Origin: Mycobacterium florentinum
GTDB taxonomy: Bacteria; Actinomycetota; Actinomycetes; Mycobacteriales; Mycobacteriaceae
Direction: 5' to 3'
Length of the DNA: 64,000 nucleotides
NCBI RefSeq assembly: GCF_010730355.1
Contig: NZ_AP022576.1
Location: 992,001 to 1,056,000, forward strand
Every line of letters starts with the position of its first letter. Within the stretch, counting starts at the first letter, position 1. A program made the position numbers and the translations under genes. Below the pieces are notes generated by a model. That model saw nothing but the letters and a program-made list of their open reading frames with translations. It had not been told where the DNA came from and ran no database searches. Shown piece after piece: positions 1 to 9,107 of the stretch.

Positions 1-1252
1 GGGTGGCGGACAGGTAGACGGTCTGACCGATCCGGTCGGCGAACTCCTCCCAGGTCAGCGGACGGTTGTCGCAGGCCGACGGCAGCCGGAATCCGTAGTC
101 GACCAAGTTGCGTTTGCGGGACATGTCGCCCTCGTACATGCCGCCGATCTGCGGCACGGTCACGTGCGACTCGTCGATGACCAGCAGAAAGTCTTCGGGG
201 AAGTAGTCCAGCAGCGTCGCCGGGGGGGTACCCGCGCCGCGGCCGTCGATATGGCGCGAGTAGTTCTCGATGCCCGAGCAGAAGCCGACCTGCCGCATCA
301 TCTCGATGTCGTAGTTGGTGCGCATCCGCAGCCGCTGGGCCTCCAGCAGCTTGCCCTGACCCTCGAATTCGGCGAGCCGCTCGGCAAGCTCCTCTTCGAT
401 GGTCGAGATCGCCTGCGCCATCCGCTCCGGGCCGGCCACATAGTGGGTGGCCGGAAAGATCCGCAGCGAGTCGACCTGACGGACCACGTCGCCGGTCAAC
501 GGGTGCAGGTAATAGAGCGCCTCGATCTCGTCGCCGAAGAACTCGATACGCACCGCGAGCTCCTCATACGACGGAATGATCTCCACGGTGTCGCCGCGCA
601 CCCGGAACGAGCCGCGGGTGAACGACAGGTCGTTGCGGGTGTACTGCACGTCGACCAGCAACCGCAGCAACCCGTCGCGTGGCACCTCGGTGCCGACCCG
701 CAGCTCGACCGAACGGTCTAGGTAGGACTGCGGCGTGCCCAGGCCGTAGATGCACGACACCGAGGCGACCACCACCACATCGCGGCGGGACAGCAGCGAC
801 GACGTCGCGGAGTGCCGCAGCCGCTCCACGTCGTCGTTGATCGAGCTGTCCTTTTCGATGTAGGTGTCGGTCTGCGCGATGTAAGCCTCCGGCTGGTAGT
901 AATCGTAGTACGACACGAAGTACTCGACCGCGTTGTGCGGCAACATCTCTCGCAGCTCGTTGGCGAGCTGGGCGGCCAGCGTCTTGTTCGGGGCCATGAC
1001 CAGGGTGGGCCGCTGCAGCCGCTCGATCAGCCAGGCCGTAGTGGCCGACTTTCCGGTGCCGGTGGCGCCGAGCAGCACGACGTCGCGCTCCCCCGCCCGG
1101 ATGCGGCGTTCCAGCTCGTCGATCGCGCCCGGCTGGTCACCGGCGGGATCGTGCGGGCTGACCACCTCGAACCGGCCGCCGGCGCGCACGACCTGATCGA
1201 CCGCGCGGTACTCCGAATGCGCGACGACAGGGTGCTCGGTGGCGAAAGCCAT
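1..1252 (-). CDS. uvrB: Excinuclease ABC subunit B (3' end cut by window edge)
   Basis: UvrB is the damage-verifying helicase-like subunit of UvrABC nucleotide excision repair in the cytoplasm. About 417 N-terminal codons are visible, reading [20 protein letters not shown] from the ATG at 1252. The Walker A segment [14 protein letters not shown], the [14 protein letters not shown] block, the beta-hairpin region around [15 protein letters not shown] and the [17 protein letters not shown] motif are all present, ending in VYLSATP at the edge. The family is about 700 residues long, so the helicase C-terminal half and UvrC-binding motif lie outside the window. A kinase gene lies 90 bp upstream on the same strand. 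The identification is very secure; the start could be slightly further downstream. Confidence 0.96.
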   Translation of the reverse strand, partial: MAFATEHPVVAHSEYRAVDQVVRAGGRFEVVSPHDPAGDQPGAIDELERRIRAGERDVVLLGATGTGKSATTAWLIERLQRPTLVMAPNKTLAAQLANELREMLPHNAVEYFVSYYDYYQPEAYIAQTDTYIEKDSSINDDVERLRHSATSSLLSRRDVVVVASVSCIYGLGTPQSYLDRSVELRVGTEVPRDGLLRLLVDVQYTRNDLSFTRGSFRVRGDTVEIIPSYEELAVRIEFFGDEIEALYYLHPLTGDVVRQVDSLRIFPATHYVAGPERMAQAISTIEEELAERLAEFEGQGKLLEAQRLRMRTNYDIEMMRQVGFCSGIENYSRHIDGRGAGTPPATLLDYFPEDFLLVIDESHVTVPQIGGMYEGDMSRKRNLVDYGFRLPSACDNRPLTWEEFADRIGQTVYLSAT

Positions 1253-1342
1253 GTCCCCAGGGTAGAGGCGCGCACCGACAAGTGTGGCAACGCCGGCGGC
1301 CCCCACCACATCTGCCACAGGAGTACCGCGCGGGCACCAGCC

Positions 1343-3391
1343 TCAGTGCCGGGTCCACATCCGGGTGACCGGATCGCATTGCAGCAGATAGCCGTCGTTC
1401 GAGGTGGACATCGCGAACACCGGGACGTCGGGCAGGTCGCACGAGCTGCCCGCGGCGTGCACCCCCGTCGCAATCGGCGCCTTGTCCCAGGTGTTGCCCT
1501 CGCACACCACCTGCTGATTGCTGGTCGGGTCGTAGGCGAGCTTGTCGACGTCGGTGCACAACCCGCCGAGGACGGCCGGCGCCGGGTGCGCCGGTGTGGT
1601 CGAGGTGCTGATCACCTGGTTGGGATCGGCCAACGCCACCCCGGCCGGTGCGTCACCGACCCGGGTGGCCACGACGGGAACCCGCACCACGGCCCCCTGC
1701 GCGCCGCACTCGTTGCTCAGCACGGTCTCGGTTTCGGTGCCGCGCAGGGTGCCGTCCGGTTGCGGAGCCAACGACCAGGCGACCGTCTCCTGCTGGGTCG
1801 CAAGGACTTGCCCGTTCGGCTGGTGGCAGCCGACCCGCTCCTGCTGCGGTGCCCCCTGCCAATATCCGCCGACGTAACGCAACGTGTCGGTCTCGCCGCC
1901 GTCGGCGGTGCTGGCCACTTGGTGGTTGGTGTCATCCAGCTTGGTACCGCTGGCCGCGCATCCGTTCGTGGTGCACGCGGAGCGGAACGCCCACCAGTTC
2001 GTATCGGAGCCGTCGTGGCGGATCGCAATGCCATTGGTGGTCCGCTTGGTCCGGTCATAGGTCAATTGGTAGGTGCCACCCAGGACCGGTCCCCCGGGCC
2101 GCGGTGCGACGCCGGCCGCGGGCGCCGACGGTCGCGACGCCAGCGCGGGGTTGGGTTGCGTACTTTCCGGCTGGAAGGAGTACAGCGTCGACCACGTCGC
2201 CGCCACGGCGACCAGCACCGCGCACACCAGCGCGGCCGACCACCGGGTCCTCGACGAAAACCTGTGGTAGGCCGAGGAAATCAGCCCGCCGGCCCCGCGG
2301 CGCCGGTGCGGCAAAACGGCTGCATCACCGGCCTCCTCGACGGCGTCGACCTGCTCGCCGACGGCGGCGGCGGCGGCGAATGCACGACACCGCTCGAAGC
2401 GCTCCGCCGGTTGCTTGCCAAGGGCTTTGAAGAACACGTCGTCCAGGTAGGCCAGCTCCGGCCGGTAATCGCTGAGCCGCGGCGGATCCTCGTGCAGATG
2501 CTGGCTGATCACCGCGATCGGATTGGAATGCTGAAACGGCGGAGCACCGGTGAGCAGATGAAATGCCGTGGCGGCCAACGCATATTGGTCCGCCCTGCCG
2601 TCGATGTTGGATCCGGTCAACTGTTCGGGCGCCGCGTACGCGACCGTTCCGACCGCGACATTGGTCTCGGTGATCCCGCTGATGTTGCCCAGGTGTCGCG
2701 CTACCCCGAAGTCCGCCAACAGGATTCGCTGATCATCGTCGCCGGGGTGGGTGAGCAGGATGTTGGCGGGTTTGACGTCGCGGTGCAGCAGGCCGCGGTC
2801 GTGCGCGTAATCGAGGGCGGCCGCAACGGCGTGCAGAATCGCACACACCTCGCCGATCGGCATCCCCTCCTGGTAGCGCTCCTTCACCAGCCGCGACGCA
2901 TCGGTGCCCTCGACGTAGTCCATCGAGATCCACAGCCGGCCGTCGAATTCACCGCGATCGTGCACGCCGACGATGTGTGGGTGCCACAGCGTAGCGGCGA
3001 GATCGGCTTCGCGGTTGAACCTTTCGCGGAACTCGCTGTCCGCCGTGACGGCCTCGGCGAGGACTTTGATCACGTCGCGACGCGGCAGCCGCGGATGCAG
3101 GGCCAGATAGACCTCGGCCATCCCGCCGGCGCCCAGCGGTCGCAGGATGGTGTAGCCCGCGAAGGAGGCACCGTTGGCCATCGCCGGGCGCGATCCGCTG
3201 ACCTGTTCGTCGGCCGGGGCGGGTGCGAGTTCCGCATGGGGAGTCGGGTTGGCCGGGGGGACGCGGCGAAACAGGTGTGCGACGGTCGCCGAATGTAACC
3301 CGGCGCGCAGCGCCTCACCGGCCAGGCGCGGGTTGGTCAGCAGCCGCCGGCCGCTGCCGAGGCGCCGGGTCGGGCGCTTCAGCTCGTCCAT
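1343..3391 (-). CDS. Membrane Ser/Thr protein kinase, PknF/PknJ type with extracellular sensor domain
   Basis: A Hanks-type kinase of 682 residues from the ATG at 3391, chosen because GAGGGGG lies 8 nt upstream; an upstream start at 3430 lacks this. The order is: an N-terminal leader of about 75 residues, the kinase domain (glycine loop [33 protein letters not shown]), one membrane segment around [17 protein letters not shown], then a Cys-containing extracellular domain of about 280 residues. That domain ([34 protein letters not shown]) resembles the sensor region of mycobacterial PknF as I recall it. PknF in M. tuberculosis sits beside the FHA-ABC exporter Rv1747 and phosphorylates it. Here the exporter gene is divergent across a 231-bp gap, so the same pairing is inferred. 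Confidence 0.88.
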   Translation of the reverse strand: MDELKRPTRRLGSGRRLLTNPRLAGEALRAGLHSATVAHLFRRVPPANPTPHAELAPAPADEQVSGSRPAMANGASFAGYTILRPLGAGGMAEVYLALHPRLPRRDVIKVLAEAVTADSEFRERFNREADLAATLWHPHIVGVHDRGEFDGRLWISMDYVEGTDASRLVKERYQEGMPIGEVCAILHAVAAALDYAHDRGLLHRDVKPANILLTHPGDDDQRILLADFGVARHLGNISGITETNVAVGTVAYAAPEQLTGSNIDGRADQYALAATAFHLLTGAPPFQHSNPIAVISQHLHEDPPRLSDYRPELAYLDDVFFKALGKQPAERFERCRAFAAAAAVGEQVDAVEEAGDAAVLPHRRRGAGGLISSAYHRFSSRTRWSAALVCAVLVAVAATWSTLYSFQPESTQPNPALASRPSAPAAGVAPRPGGPVLGGTYQLTYDRTKRTTNGIAIRHDGSDTNWWAFRSACTTNGCAASGTKLDDTNHQVASTADGGETDTLRYVGGYWQGAPQQERVGCHQPNGQVLATQQETVAWSLAPQPDGTLRGTETETVLSNECGAQGAVVRVPVVATRVGDAPAGVALADPNQVISTSTTPAHPAPAVLGGLCTDVDKLAYDPTSNQQVVCEGNTWDKAPIATGVHAAGSSCDLPDVPVFAMSTSNDGYLLQCDPVTRMWTRH

Positions 3392-3622
3392 GTGTGATTG
3401 CCCCCTCGTGGTTTCGGCATTCCTGCGCACGCCAAAACCACACCGTTTCGGCAGTACGGAAAGGTCCCCCCGTGACTCCTCCGGTTCGAATCATGCCGGA
3501 CGCGGATTGGCGAAAGGCTGCTGGACGCTATGAGCCAGCTATGAAGCGGCCGAACGGAAACAAAGCCAAGTCACAGGCGAGTCCAATGGGGGGCACTGAC
3601 TCGGCGCACCGATACTTGAGTA

Positions 3623-6298
3623 GTGAGTCGACCCGCCCCTCCTGTCCTGACAATTCGGCACGACGGGTCTCAACGAACCTTTGCCGCAGGTCACGAGGCG
3701 ATCGTCGGCCGTGACCAGCAGGCGGACCTGCGCATCGCCGACCCCCGGATATCCCGTGCGCACCTGATCGTGCGCTTCGATCAAGGACGTTGGCTGGCCA
3801 TCGACAACGGCTCGCTGAACGGCACCTACGTCAACGGCTACCGGATGCCGGTCATCGACATCCATGACGGCCAGAGCATCAATATCGGAAATCCTCAGGG
3901 GCCGCGGCTAACCTTCGCCATCGGACCGCAGCAGGGTCAGATCAGCGGACCGCCCCCGATCAGGCCGACACCCGATTCGGGACCACCCACCGTCGCCTGG
4001 TCCGCGATGCCGGACCTACCGACCACCATCTCGCAGCCGCTCCCACCGCCGCCGCGGCAAGGCGCAAACCCACCACCCCGCACGCGACCCAGGCGGCAGC
4101 AACCCCAAATGCCCGGCCCACCAAGGTATCCCGGTACGCGGCCGCGTAAGGCGCCGCCTCGGATGCCACTGCCGCCGCCCGCCGTACCGCCCGACGAACT
4201 GACCGTCGTCCATGCCGGGTCGCTGGCCATGCCGTCGGCTCAGCCGGACGAGACCCCACCCGCCGAGTCCACCGTGATCGACGCCAAGACCGCCGACGTG
4301 TCGAGCCTCGCGACGCGTTTTGTGAAGCTGCTCTCACCACGGTCGTCGTCGGCCGCGGGCACCGCCGGCGCTAAGACGATCGGGCGCGCCCCCGAGAACG
4401 ACATCGTCGTCTCCGACGTGCTGGCCTCGCGTCAGCACGCGACGTTGATCCCCACGCCGCTGGGCCTCGAGATCCGGGACAACAGCATCAACGGGACGTT
4501 CGTCAACGGCACCCGGGTCGGGTCGGCGATTTTGAGCGACGACGACGTGGTCACCATCGGCAACGTCGACCTGGTCGTTCGTGACGGCACCCTGGTCAAA
4601 CTCACCGAGGCCGCCACCCGCGCCGGCGGCCTGGAGGTGCGTGACGTCAAGTACGTCGTCGACAACGGCAAGCAGCTGCTGGACAACATCTCGTTGACGG
4701 CGCGCCCCGGGACGCTGACCGCCGTCATCGGCGGATCCGGCGCCGGAAAGAGCACCCTGGCCCGATTGATCGCCGGCTACACCACTCCCAGCTCCGGCTC
4801 AGTCACGTTCGAGGGCCACAACATTCACGCCGAGTACGCGTCGTTGCGCAGCCGGATCGGCATGGTCCCGCAGGACGACGTCGTGCACCGCCAGCTGACC
4901 GTCAACCAGGCGCTGGGCTATGCCGCCGAACTGCGGCTGCCGCCCGACACCAGCAAGGCCGACCGCAACCAGGTCGTCACGCAAGTGCTCGAGGAACTCG
5001 ACCTGACCAAGCACGCCGACACCCGCGTCGACAAGCTCTCCGGCGGCCAGCGCAAACGCGCCTCGGTGGCCCTCGAACTGCTCACCGGGCCGTCGCTGCT
5101 GATCCTCGACGAACCGACCTCGGGCCTGGATCCGGCGCTGGACCTGCAGGTCATGACGATGCTGCGCCAGCTCGCCGACGCCGGGCGCGTCGTGCTCGTC
5201 GTCACGCACTCGCTGTCGTACCTCGAACTGTGCGACCAGGTGCTGTTGATGGCGCCGGGCGGAAAAACCGCGTACTGCGGCCGGCCGGACCAGATCGGTA
5301 CGGCGATGGGCACCAGTAATTGGGCCAAGATCTTCGCCAAGGTGGGCGCCGACCCCGAGGAAGCCAACCGGCGCTTCCTGGAACGGAAAGAGGCCGAGCG
5401 GCGGCCGCAGAAACCGTTGGCGGCCAAGGACGATGAGCCGGGCGAGCTGGGTGAACCGGTCCACACCAGCGTGCGGCGCCAGATCTCGACGATCGCCCGC
5501 CGGCAGATCCGGCTGGTGGTCGCCGACCGCGCCTATTTCATCTTCCTGGCGGTGTTGCCGTTCATTCTGGGGTCGCTGTCGCTGACGGTTCCGGGCTCGA
5601 ACGGGTTCCATCTGCCCGGCCAAAACGCCGGCACACCAGACGAATCCGCCCAGATACTGGCCCTGTTGATGCCCGCCGCGGCGTTCATGGGCACCGCGCT
5701 GACGATCCGCGACCTGGTCGGCGAACGCGCCATTTTCCAGCGCGAGCAAGCGGTTGGGCTGTCGACGACCGCCTACCTGCTGGCCAAGACCGGTGTCTTT
5801 TGCGGGTTCGCGATCGTGCAGTCGGCGATCATTACCGCGATCGTGGTGATCGGCAAGAGCGCACCGACGCGGGGCGGCCTGCTGCTGGGCCATGGCACGC
5901 CCGCGGCCACCGTCGAGCTGTTTGCGACCGTCGCCGCGACGTGTGTCGCGTCGGCCATTCTCGGCCTGGCCATTTCGTCGCTGGTCCGCTCCAGCGAGCA
6001 GATCATGCCGCTGTTCGTGGTGACGGTGATGGCGCAGCTGGTGCTGTGCGGCGGGATGGTCCCGGTGACGGGCCGGCTCGGGCTCGATCAGCTGTCGTTC
6101 CTGATGCCGGCGCGCTGGGGTTACGCCGCGGCGGCCGCGACCGTCGACCTGCGGCATCTGGTGCCGGATTCGCTGCTCTCCCAGGACAAGTTCTGGCAGC
6201 ACACGCTGAAGACCTGGCTGTTCGACCTGGGCATGCTGGGCGGCCTGTCCCTGTTCTATCTCGGATTCGTGCGATGGAGGATCCGGCTGCGCCGCTGA
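3623..6298 (+). CDS. FHA-FHA-ABC transporter, Rv1747-like
   Basis: An 891-residue single-chain half-exporter. Two phosphothreonine-binding FHA domains lie at about residues 10-95 (ISRAHL, NGTYVNG) and 250-325 (ASRQHAT, NGTFVNG), separated by a Pro-rich linker. The linker holds candidate acceptor threonines T123 (PPTVAWS) and T217 (ESTVID), similar to the two Rv1747 threonines known to be phosphorylated by PknF. The ATPase follows, with Walker A GGSGAGKST, signature LSGGQRKRAS and Walker B LLILDEPTSGLD, then an ABC-2 membrane domain from about residue 630 to the end. Rv1747 is linked to cell-envelope glycan or lipid export; the substrate here is unknown. The GTG at 3623 is 7 nt after a GATACT -10-like hexamer, suggesting a leaderless message. 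Confidence 0.93.
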   Translation: MSRPAPPVLTIRHDGSQRTFAAGHEAIVGRDQQADLRIADPRISRAHLIVRFDQGRWLAIDNGSLNGTYVNGYRMPVIDIHDGQSINIGNPQGPRLTFAIGPQQGQISGPPPIRPTPDSGPPTVAWSAMPDLPTTISQPLPPPPRQGANPPPRTRPRRQQPQMPGPPRYPGTRPRKAPPRMPLPPPAVPPDELTVVHAGSLAMPSAQPDETPPAESTVIDAKTADVSSLATRFVKLLSPRSSSAAGTAGAKTIGRAPENDIVVSDVLASRQHATLIPTPLGLEIRDNSINGTFVNGTRVGSAILSDDDVVTIGNVDLVVRDGTLVKLTEAATRAGGLEVRDVKYVVDNGKQLLDNISLTARPGTLTAVIGGSGAGKSTLARLIAGYTTPSSGSVTFEGHNIHAEYASLRSRIGMVPQDDVVHRQLTVNQALGYAAELRLPPDTSKADRNQVVTQVLEELDLTKHADTRVDKLSGGQRKRASVALELLTGPSLLILDEPTSGLDPALDLQVMTMLRQLADAGRVVLVVTHSLSYLELCDQVLLMAPGGKTAYCGRPDQIGTAMGTSNWAKIFAKVGADPEEANRRFLERKEAERRPQKPLAAKDDEPGELGEPVHTSVRRQISTIARRQIRLVVADRAYFIFLAVLPFILGSLSLTVPGSNGFHLPGQNAGTPDESAQILALLMPAAAFMGTALTIRDLVGERAIFQREQAVGLSTTAYLLAKTGVFCGFAIVQSAIITAIVVIGKSAPTRGGLLLGHGTPAATVELFATVAATCVASAILGLAISSLVRSSEQIMPLFVVTVMAQLVLCGGMVPVTGRLGLDQLSFLMPARWGYAAAAATVDLRHLVPDSLLSQDKFWQHTLKTWLFDLGMLGGLSLFYLGFVRWRIRLRR

Positions 6299-6391
6299 CC
6301 GTCGCGATCCCGGTAAGGTGACGCCATCCATCCACCGAAGCACGAGACATTCGACCTGCTCGCCCGCACCAACACCGATCCCAAGGGCATT

Positions 6392-6832
6392 GTGCGGGCG
6401 GTCGATGAGTACGCGCTGCACCCGTGGGGGCTCTACGTCGCCCGGCCGACGCCGGGCCGAGCTCAATTCCACTACCTGGAATCATGGCTGCTGCCCTCGC
6501 TGGGACTGCGCGCCACGGTATTCCACTACAACCCGGGCCACGAGCGCGACCACGACTACTACCTCGATGTCGGCGAATATGTGCCCGGCCCGAAGGTGTG
6601 GACCTCCGAGGACCACTACCTCGATATCGAGGTGCGCACCGGATCCGCCGCGGGGCTGGCCGACGTCGACGAGCTGCTGGATGCGGTGCATCAGGGTCTG
6701 CTGACAACCGAAGTTGCTGAGCAGGCGCTCTATCGTGCCGTACACGCCATCGAAGGGCTGGCTCGAAACGGCTACGACCTGCACCGCTGGCTGGCCGGCA
6801 CCGGCATCGAAGTCACCTGGCGCCAGCGGTAG
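6392..6832 (+). CDS. DUF402 family protein (Rv1632c-like), start disturbed
   Basis: The frame encodes 146 residues from the first legal start (GTG 6392). The pattern NPGHERDHDYYLDVGEYVP followed by DHYLDIEV is the DUF402 beta-barrel signature; some DUF402 proteins are nucleoside di/triphosphatases, but the role here is unknown. Coding-like sequence continues upstream without a start codon, as AIHPPKHETFDLLARTNTDP, back to about 6323, where it meets an in-frame TAA at 6314. A GTG at 6318 is one base out of frame with this extension. A single-base loss between 6318 and 6326, or an atypical start, would explain this. Gene identity is good; the start is uncertain. Confidence 0.78.
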   Translation: MRAVDEYALHPWGLYVARPTPGRAQFHYLESWLLPSLGLRATVFHYNPGHERDHDYYLDVGEYVPGPKVWTSEDHYLDIEVRTGSAAGLADVDELLDAVHQGLLTTEVAEQALYRAVHAIEGLARNGYDLHRWLAGTGIEVTWRQR

Positions 6833-6875
6833 CCCGGTTCAGTTTCCGCGGCCTGCGCGGGGGTAACTCTGCGGT

Positions 6876-7415
6876 ATGCCTTTGAGTGAATACCGGCGCA
6901 AACGTCGAGCCGAGAGCCTCAAACCGCGCCGGCGGCTGCGACGTCGGCGCCGTGCCGGCCGGCGCGCGCCGTCCTTCGTGATCCAGCACCACGAGGCCCA
7001 CTACGACTTGCGCCTGGAGATCCGGGGCGTGCTCGTGTCGTGGGCGATAGCCAACGGGCCGTCGGCGAACCCGAGGGACAGGCGGATGGCGCGCCGCACC
7101 GAGGACCACCCACTGTTTCCCGAGGACGAGCGTGGCGCCGGTCCGGCGATCGTCTGGGACCGCGGCAGCTACGCCAACGCGACCGAGCGCGCGATGGCAG
7201 AGTGCCTGGACCGCGGTCACCTGTCGTTCCGTCTCGAGGGCGAGAAGCTGTGCGGCGGCTTTACCCTCACCAGAATCCGTGCGGGCCGCGACGAGACCTG
7301 GCTGATGATCAGACGCCAAGACGAAGGCGCCGCCGCTGGGCGCAAACCCGTTACGAGCCAACCCGAGTCGGCACCGCCCGACCGCGAGCCGGACGATCTG
7401 GCCGAATCGTCCTAA
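6876..7415 (+). CDS. Short LigD 3'-phosphoesterase-like protein
   Basis: A stand-alone protein of 179 residues resembling the N-terminal phosphoesterase domain of DNA ligase D, which trims 3'-phosphate or ribonucleotide ends in NHEJ. Visible are an SEYRRKR start, a very basic stretch ([14 protein letters not shown]), the core FVIQHHEAHYDLRLEIRGVL, SWAIANGPS, EDHPLF and IVWDRGSYAN. In canonical domains the two histidines of the HxAxxLHYDLR core are six residues apart; here they are three apart. The FEGxIPxGxYG loop after EDHP is also shortened. Catalysis may therefore be weakened or lost. The C-terminal 35 residues are low-complexity. It lies between the DUF402 gene and a secreted-protein gene on the same strand. 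Confidence 0.72.
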   Translation: MPLSEYRRKRRAESLKPRRRLRRRRRAGRRAPSFVIQHHEAHYDLRLEIRGVLVSWAIANGPSANPRDRRMARRTEDHPLFPEDERGAGPAIVWDRGSYANATERAMAECLDRGHLSFRLEGEKLCGGFTLTRIRAGRDETWLMIRRQDEGAAAGRKPVTSQPESAPPDREPDDLAESS

Positions 7416-7465
7416 CCGGGAACTCGTGTGGTTCGCGAAGTCCGCTGGGCGTAATCTCTGCTGCT

Positions 7466-7876
7466 ATGACCCCTCCTACGTGCAGGTGGATGCCGGTGGT
7501 CGCGGTGACCGTGATCGGCTCACAGCTGGTTCCCGCGACGGCGCATGCGGAGCTGCACAACATCACCTACCGGGCCAGGATCGACGCCCTCACGACCGGC
7601 AGTCAGGCGACCTTCGTCACCAACGGTGGCCAGACGAACACCACCAACCTTCCGTCGATGCCGGGCAACGCATTCGAGGCCAACACCGTGTTGCCCGATC
7701 CGGCGCAAGCCGGCCTGCGGATCGTGCTGCATTTCCCGTACGCGGCGAACGTGCACTGCGAGATCGACGTCGACGACGACGTTTTCGCCCAGGCCGATCA
7801 GATGGTGCGGCCGGTGGCCGGCAATTCGGATCCCAATAACGGTGCGCTGCAATGCGGAGCGCCACTGCCCACCTAA
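7466..7876 (+). CDS. Small secreted protein of unknown function
   Basis: A 136-residue protein from the ATG at 7466, chosen because it opens a clear Sec signal peptide: a short polar start, hydrophobic PVVAVTVIGSQLV and a cleavage-type ATAHA followed by ELHNITYRARID. The mature part of about 108 residues is rich in beta-type and polar residues, has two cysteines (VHCEID, LQCGAP) and an acidic DVDDDVF stretch, and ends PLPT. No enzyme motif is visible. It resembles small exported mycobacterial proteins that begin their mature region with a HNxTY sequence, but I cannot name the family. It converges on coaE, with only 4 bp between the two stop codons. Confidence 0.75.
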   Translation: MTPPTCRWMPVVAVTVIGSQLVPATAHAELHNITYRARIDALTTGSQATFVTNGGQTNTTNLPSMPGNAFEANTVLPDPAQAGLRIVLHFPYAANVHCEIDVDDDVFAQADQMVRPVAGNSDPNNGALQCGAPLPT

Positions 7877-7880
7877 GGAA

Positions 7881-9095
7881 CTAAGGCTTCCAGCCGGTGA
7901 AATCCGCCCACTCCCAGGCCCGGCGGTAGGCGTCGGCGAACCACGGCTCCTTGGCCTCGACGTAGATGTTCATGTCGCCGTCCGCGGGCTTTTCGGCCTC
8001 GTGCTTGACGGCCAGGTAATTCACCCGCTCCCCCGGGTTGGCGGCCAGCCAGTCGACGAACAGCAGGGCGAACTGCTGGTTCGGCCAGCCCGCGACCCTG
8101 ATGTGCACGTTGGTGGGACGCCCGGGATCGGCCGAGGCATGAATTCGCTTCTGCCACAATGCCGGATCGTCTTTGTGGTCGTAGTCGGCGACCGTGCTGC
8201 GCGCATCGGTCTTGGCATCGTCGCGCTCGATGTGGTCGATGCGCGGGTAGCCGGCCGCCAGCAACGCCTCGCCGAGTTCATCGGCCACCGCCAGTGATTC
8301 GACGGTGATCTGGATGTCGATGACGTCCTTGGCGTCGAATTCCGGCACCGCGGTCGATCCAATGTGGTCGACGCGCAACGCCTTATGGCCGCACGACGTC
8401 ACCAGCCGGTTGACGATGCGCCGCGCCTGATCCGGCCAGGTCGGGTCGGCCGGCACCACTCGCGCCGGTGCGCGCACGAACCGGCGCTCGGCCAGGTTGG
8501 CCGCGAACGGCACGATCCGGTCGTTCCACACCTCGCGGGCGCGTTTGACCAAATCCTCTTGGCTGCCCGAGTTATCCAGCCAGATGTCGGCGACGGCACG
8601 ACGCTGCTCGTCGTTGGCCTGCAGCGCGATCCTGGCGCGGGCGTCGTTCTCGGGCATGCCGCGCAGCTCGATCAGCCGCCGCACCCGCAGTTCCACATCG
8701 GCGTACACGATGATCACCAACGGGAACAACGGCGCCATACCCGATTCCACCAGTAGCGGAATGTCTTCGACCACAACCGAATCGGCAGGTACCGACGCGA
8801 TGATCTCCGAACGCCGCTGCGCCACCAGTGGGTGCACGATCGAGTTCAGCTTCTGGCGCGCCTCGTCGTCGACAAAAGCCTTGGCCGCCAAGGCCGGACG
8901 GTCCAGTGAACCGTCCGGCTGCAGGATGTCCGCACCGAACGCCTCGACGAGCGACGCCAGCCCTTCGGTGCCCGGCTGGACGACCTCGCGGGCGATGACG
9001 TCGCCGTCGACGATGACACCACCGCATTCCGCGAAAGTGGCGGACAGCGCCGATTTCCCGGCGCCAATGCCACCGGTCAACCCGATGCGCAGCAT
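7881..9095 (-). CDS. coaE: Dephospho-CoA kinase fused to GrpB/UPF0157 domain
   Basis: CoaE phosphorylates the ribose 3'-OH of dephospho-CoA, the last step of coenzyme A synthesis. The N-terminal ~200 residues hold the P-loop GLTGGIGAGKS, the DGDVIAREVVQPG core and a lid region with VEDIPLLVESG. From about residue 205 a nucleotidyltransferase-fold GrpB/UPF0157 domain follows (RVDHIGSTAVP, DVIDIQITV, HIRVAGWPNQQFALLF). This fusion is the normal mycobacterial form (Rv1631, about 407 residues); the C-terminal domain is thought to aid folding. The gene is 12 bp downstream of rpsA on the same strand and probably co-transcribed with it. Confidence 0.96.
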   Translation of the reverse strand: MLRIGLTGGIGAGKSALSATFAECGGVIVDGDVIAREVVQPGTEGLASLVEAFGADILQPDGSLDRPALAAKAFVDDEARQKLNSIVHPLVAQRRSEIIASVPADSVVVEDIPLLVESGMAPLFPLVIIVYADVELRVRRLIELRGMPENDARARIALQANDEQRRAVADIWLDNSGSQEDLVKRAREVWNDRIVPFAANLAERRFVRAPARVVPADPTWPDQARRIVNRLVTSCGHKALRVDHIGSTAVPEFDAKDVIDIQITVESLAVADELGEALLAAGYPRIDHIERDDAKTDARSTVADYDHKDDPALWQKRIHASADPGRPTNVHIRVAGWPNQQFALLFVDWLAANPGERVNYLAVKHEAEKPADGDMNIYVEAKEPWFADAYRRAWEWADFTGWKP

Positions 9096-9107
9096 CCGTG
9101 GCGAAGG

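Noticed and set aside
812..3298. 828-codon open frame on the + strand
   Set aside because: It is the antisense shadow of the PknF-type kinase gene and the uvrB start; it is Arg/Gly/His-rich with no domain, as usual for high-GC DNA.
4799..6472. 557-codon open frame on the - strand
   Set aside because: Antisense of the ABC transporter; the sense strand has intact Walker motifs and membrane domain.
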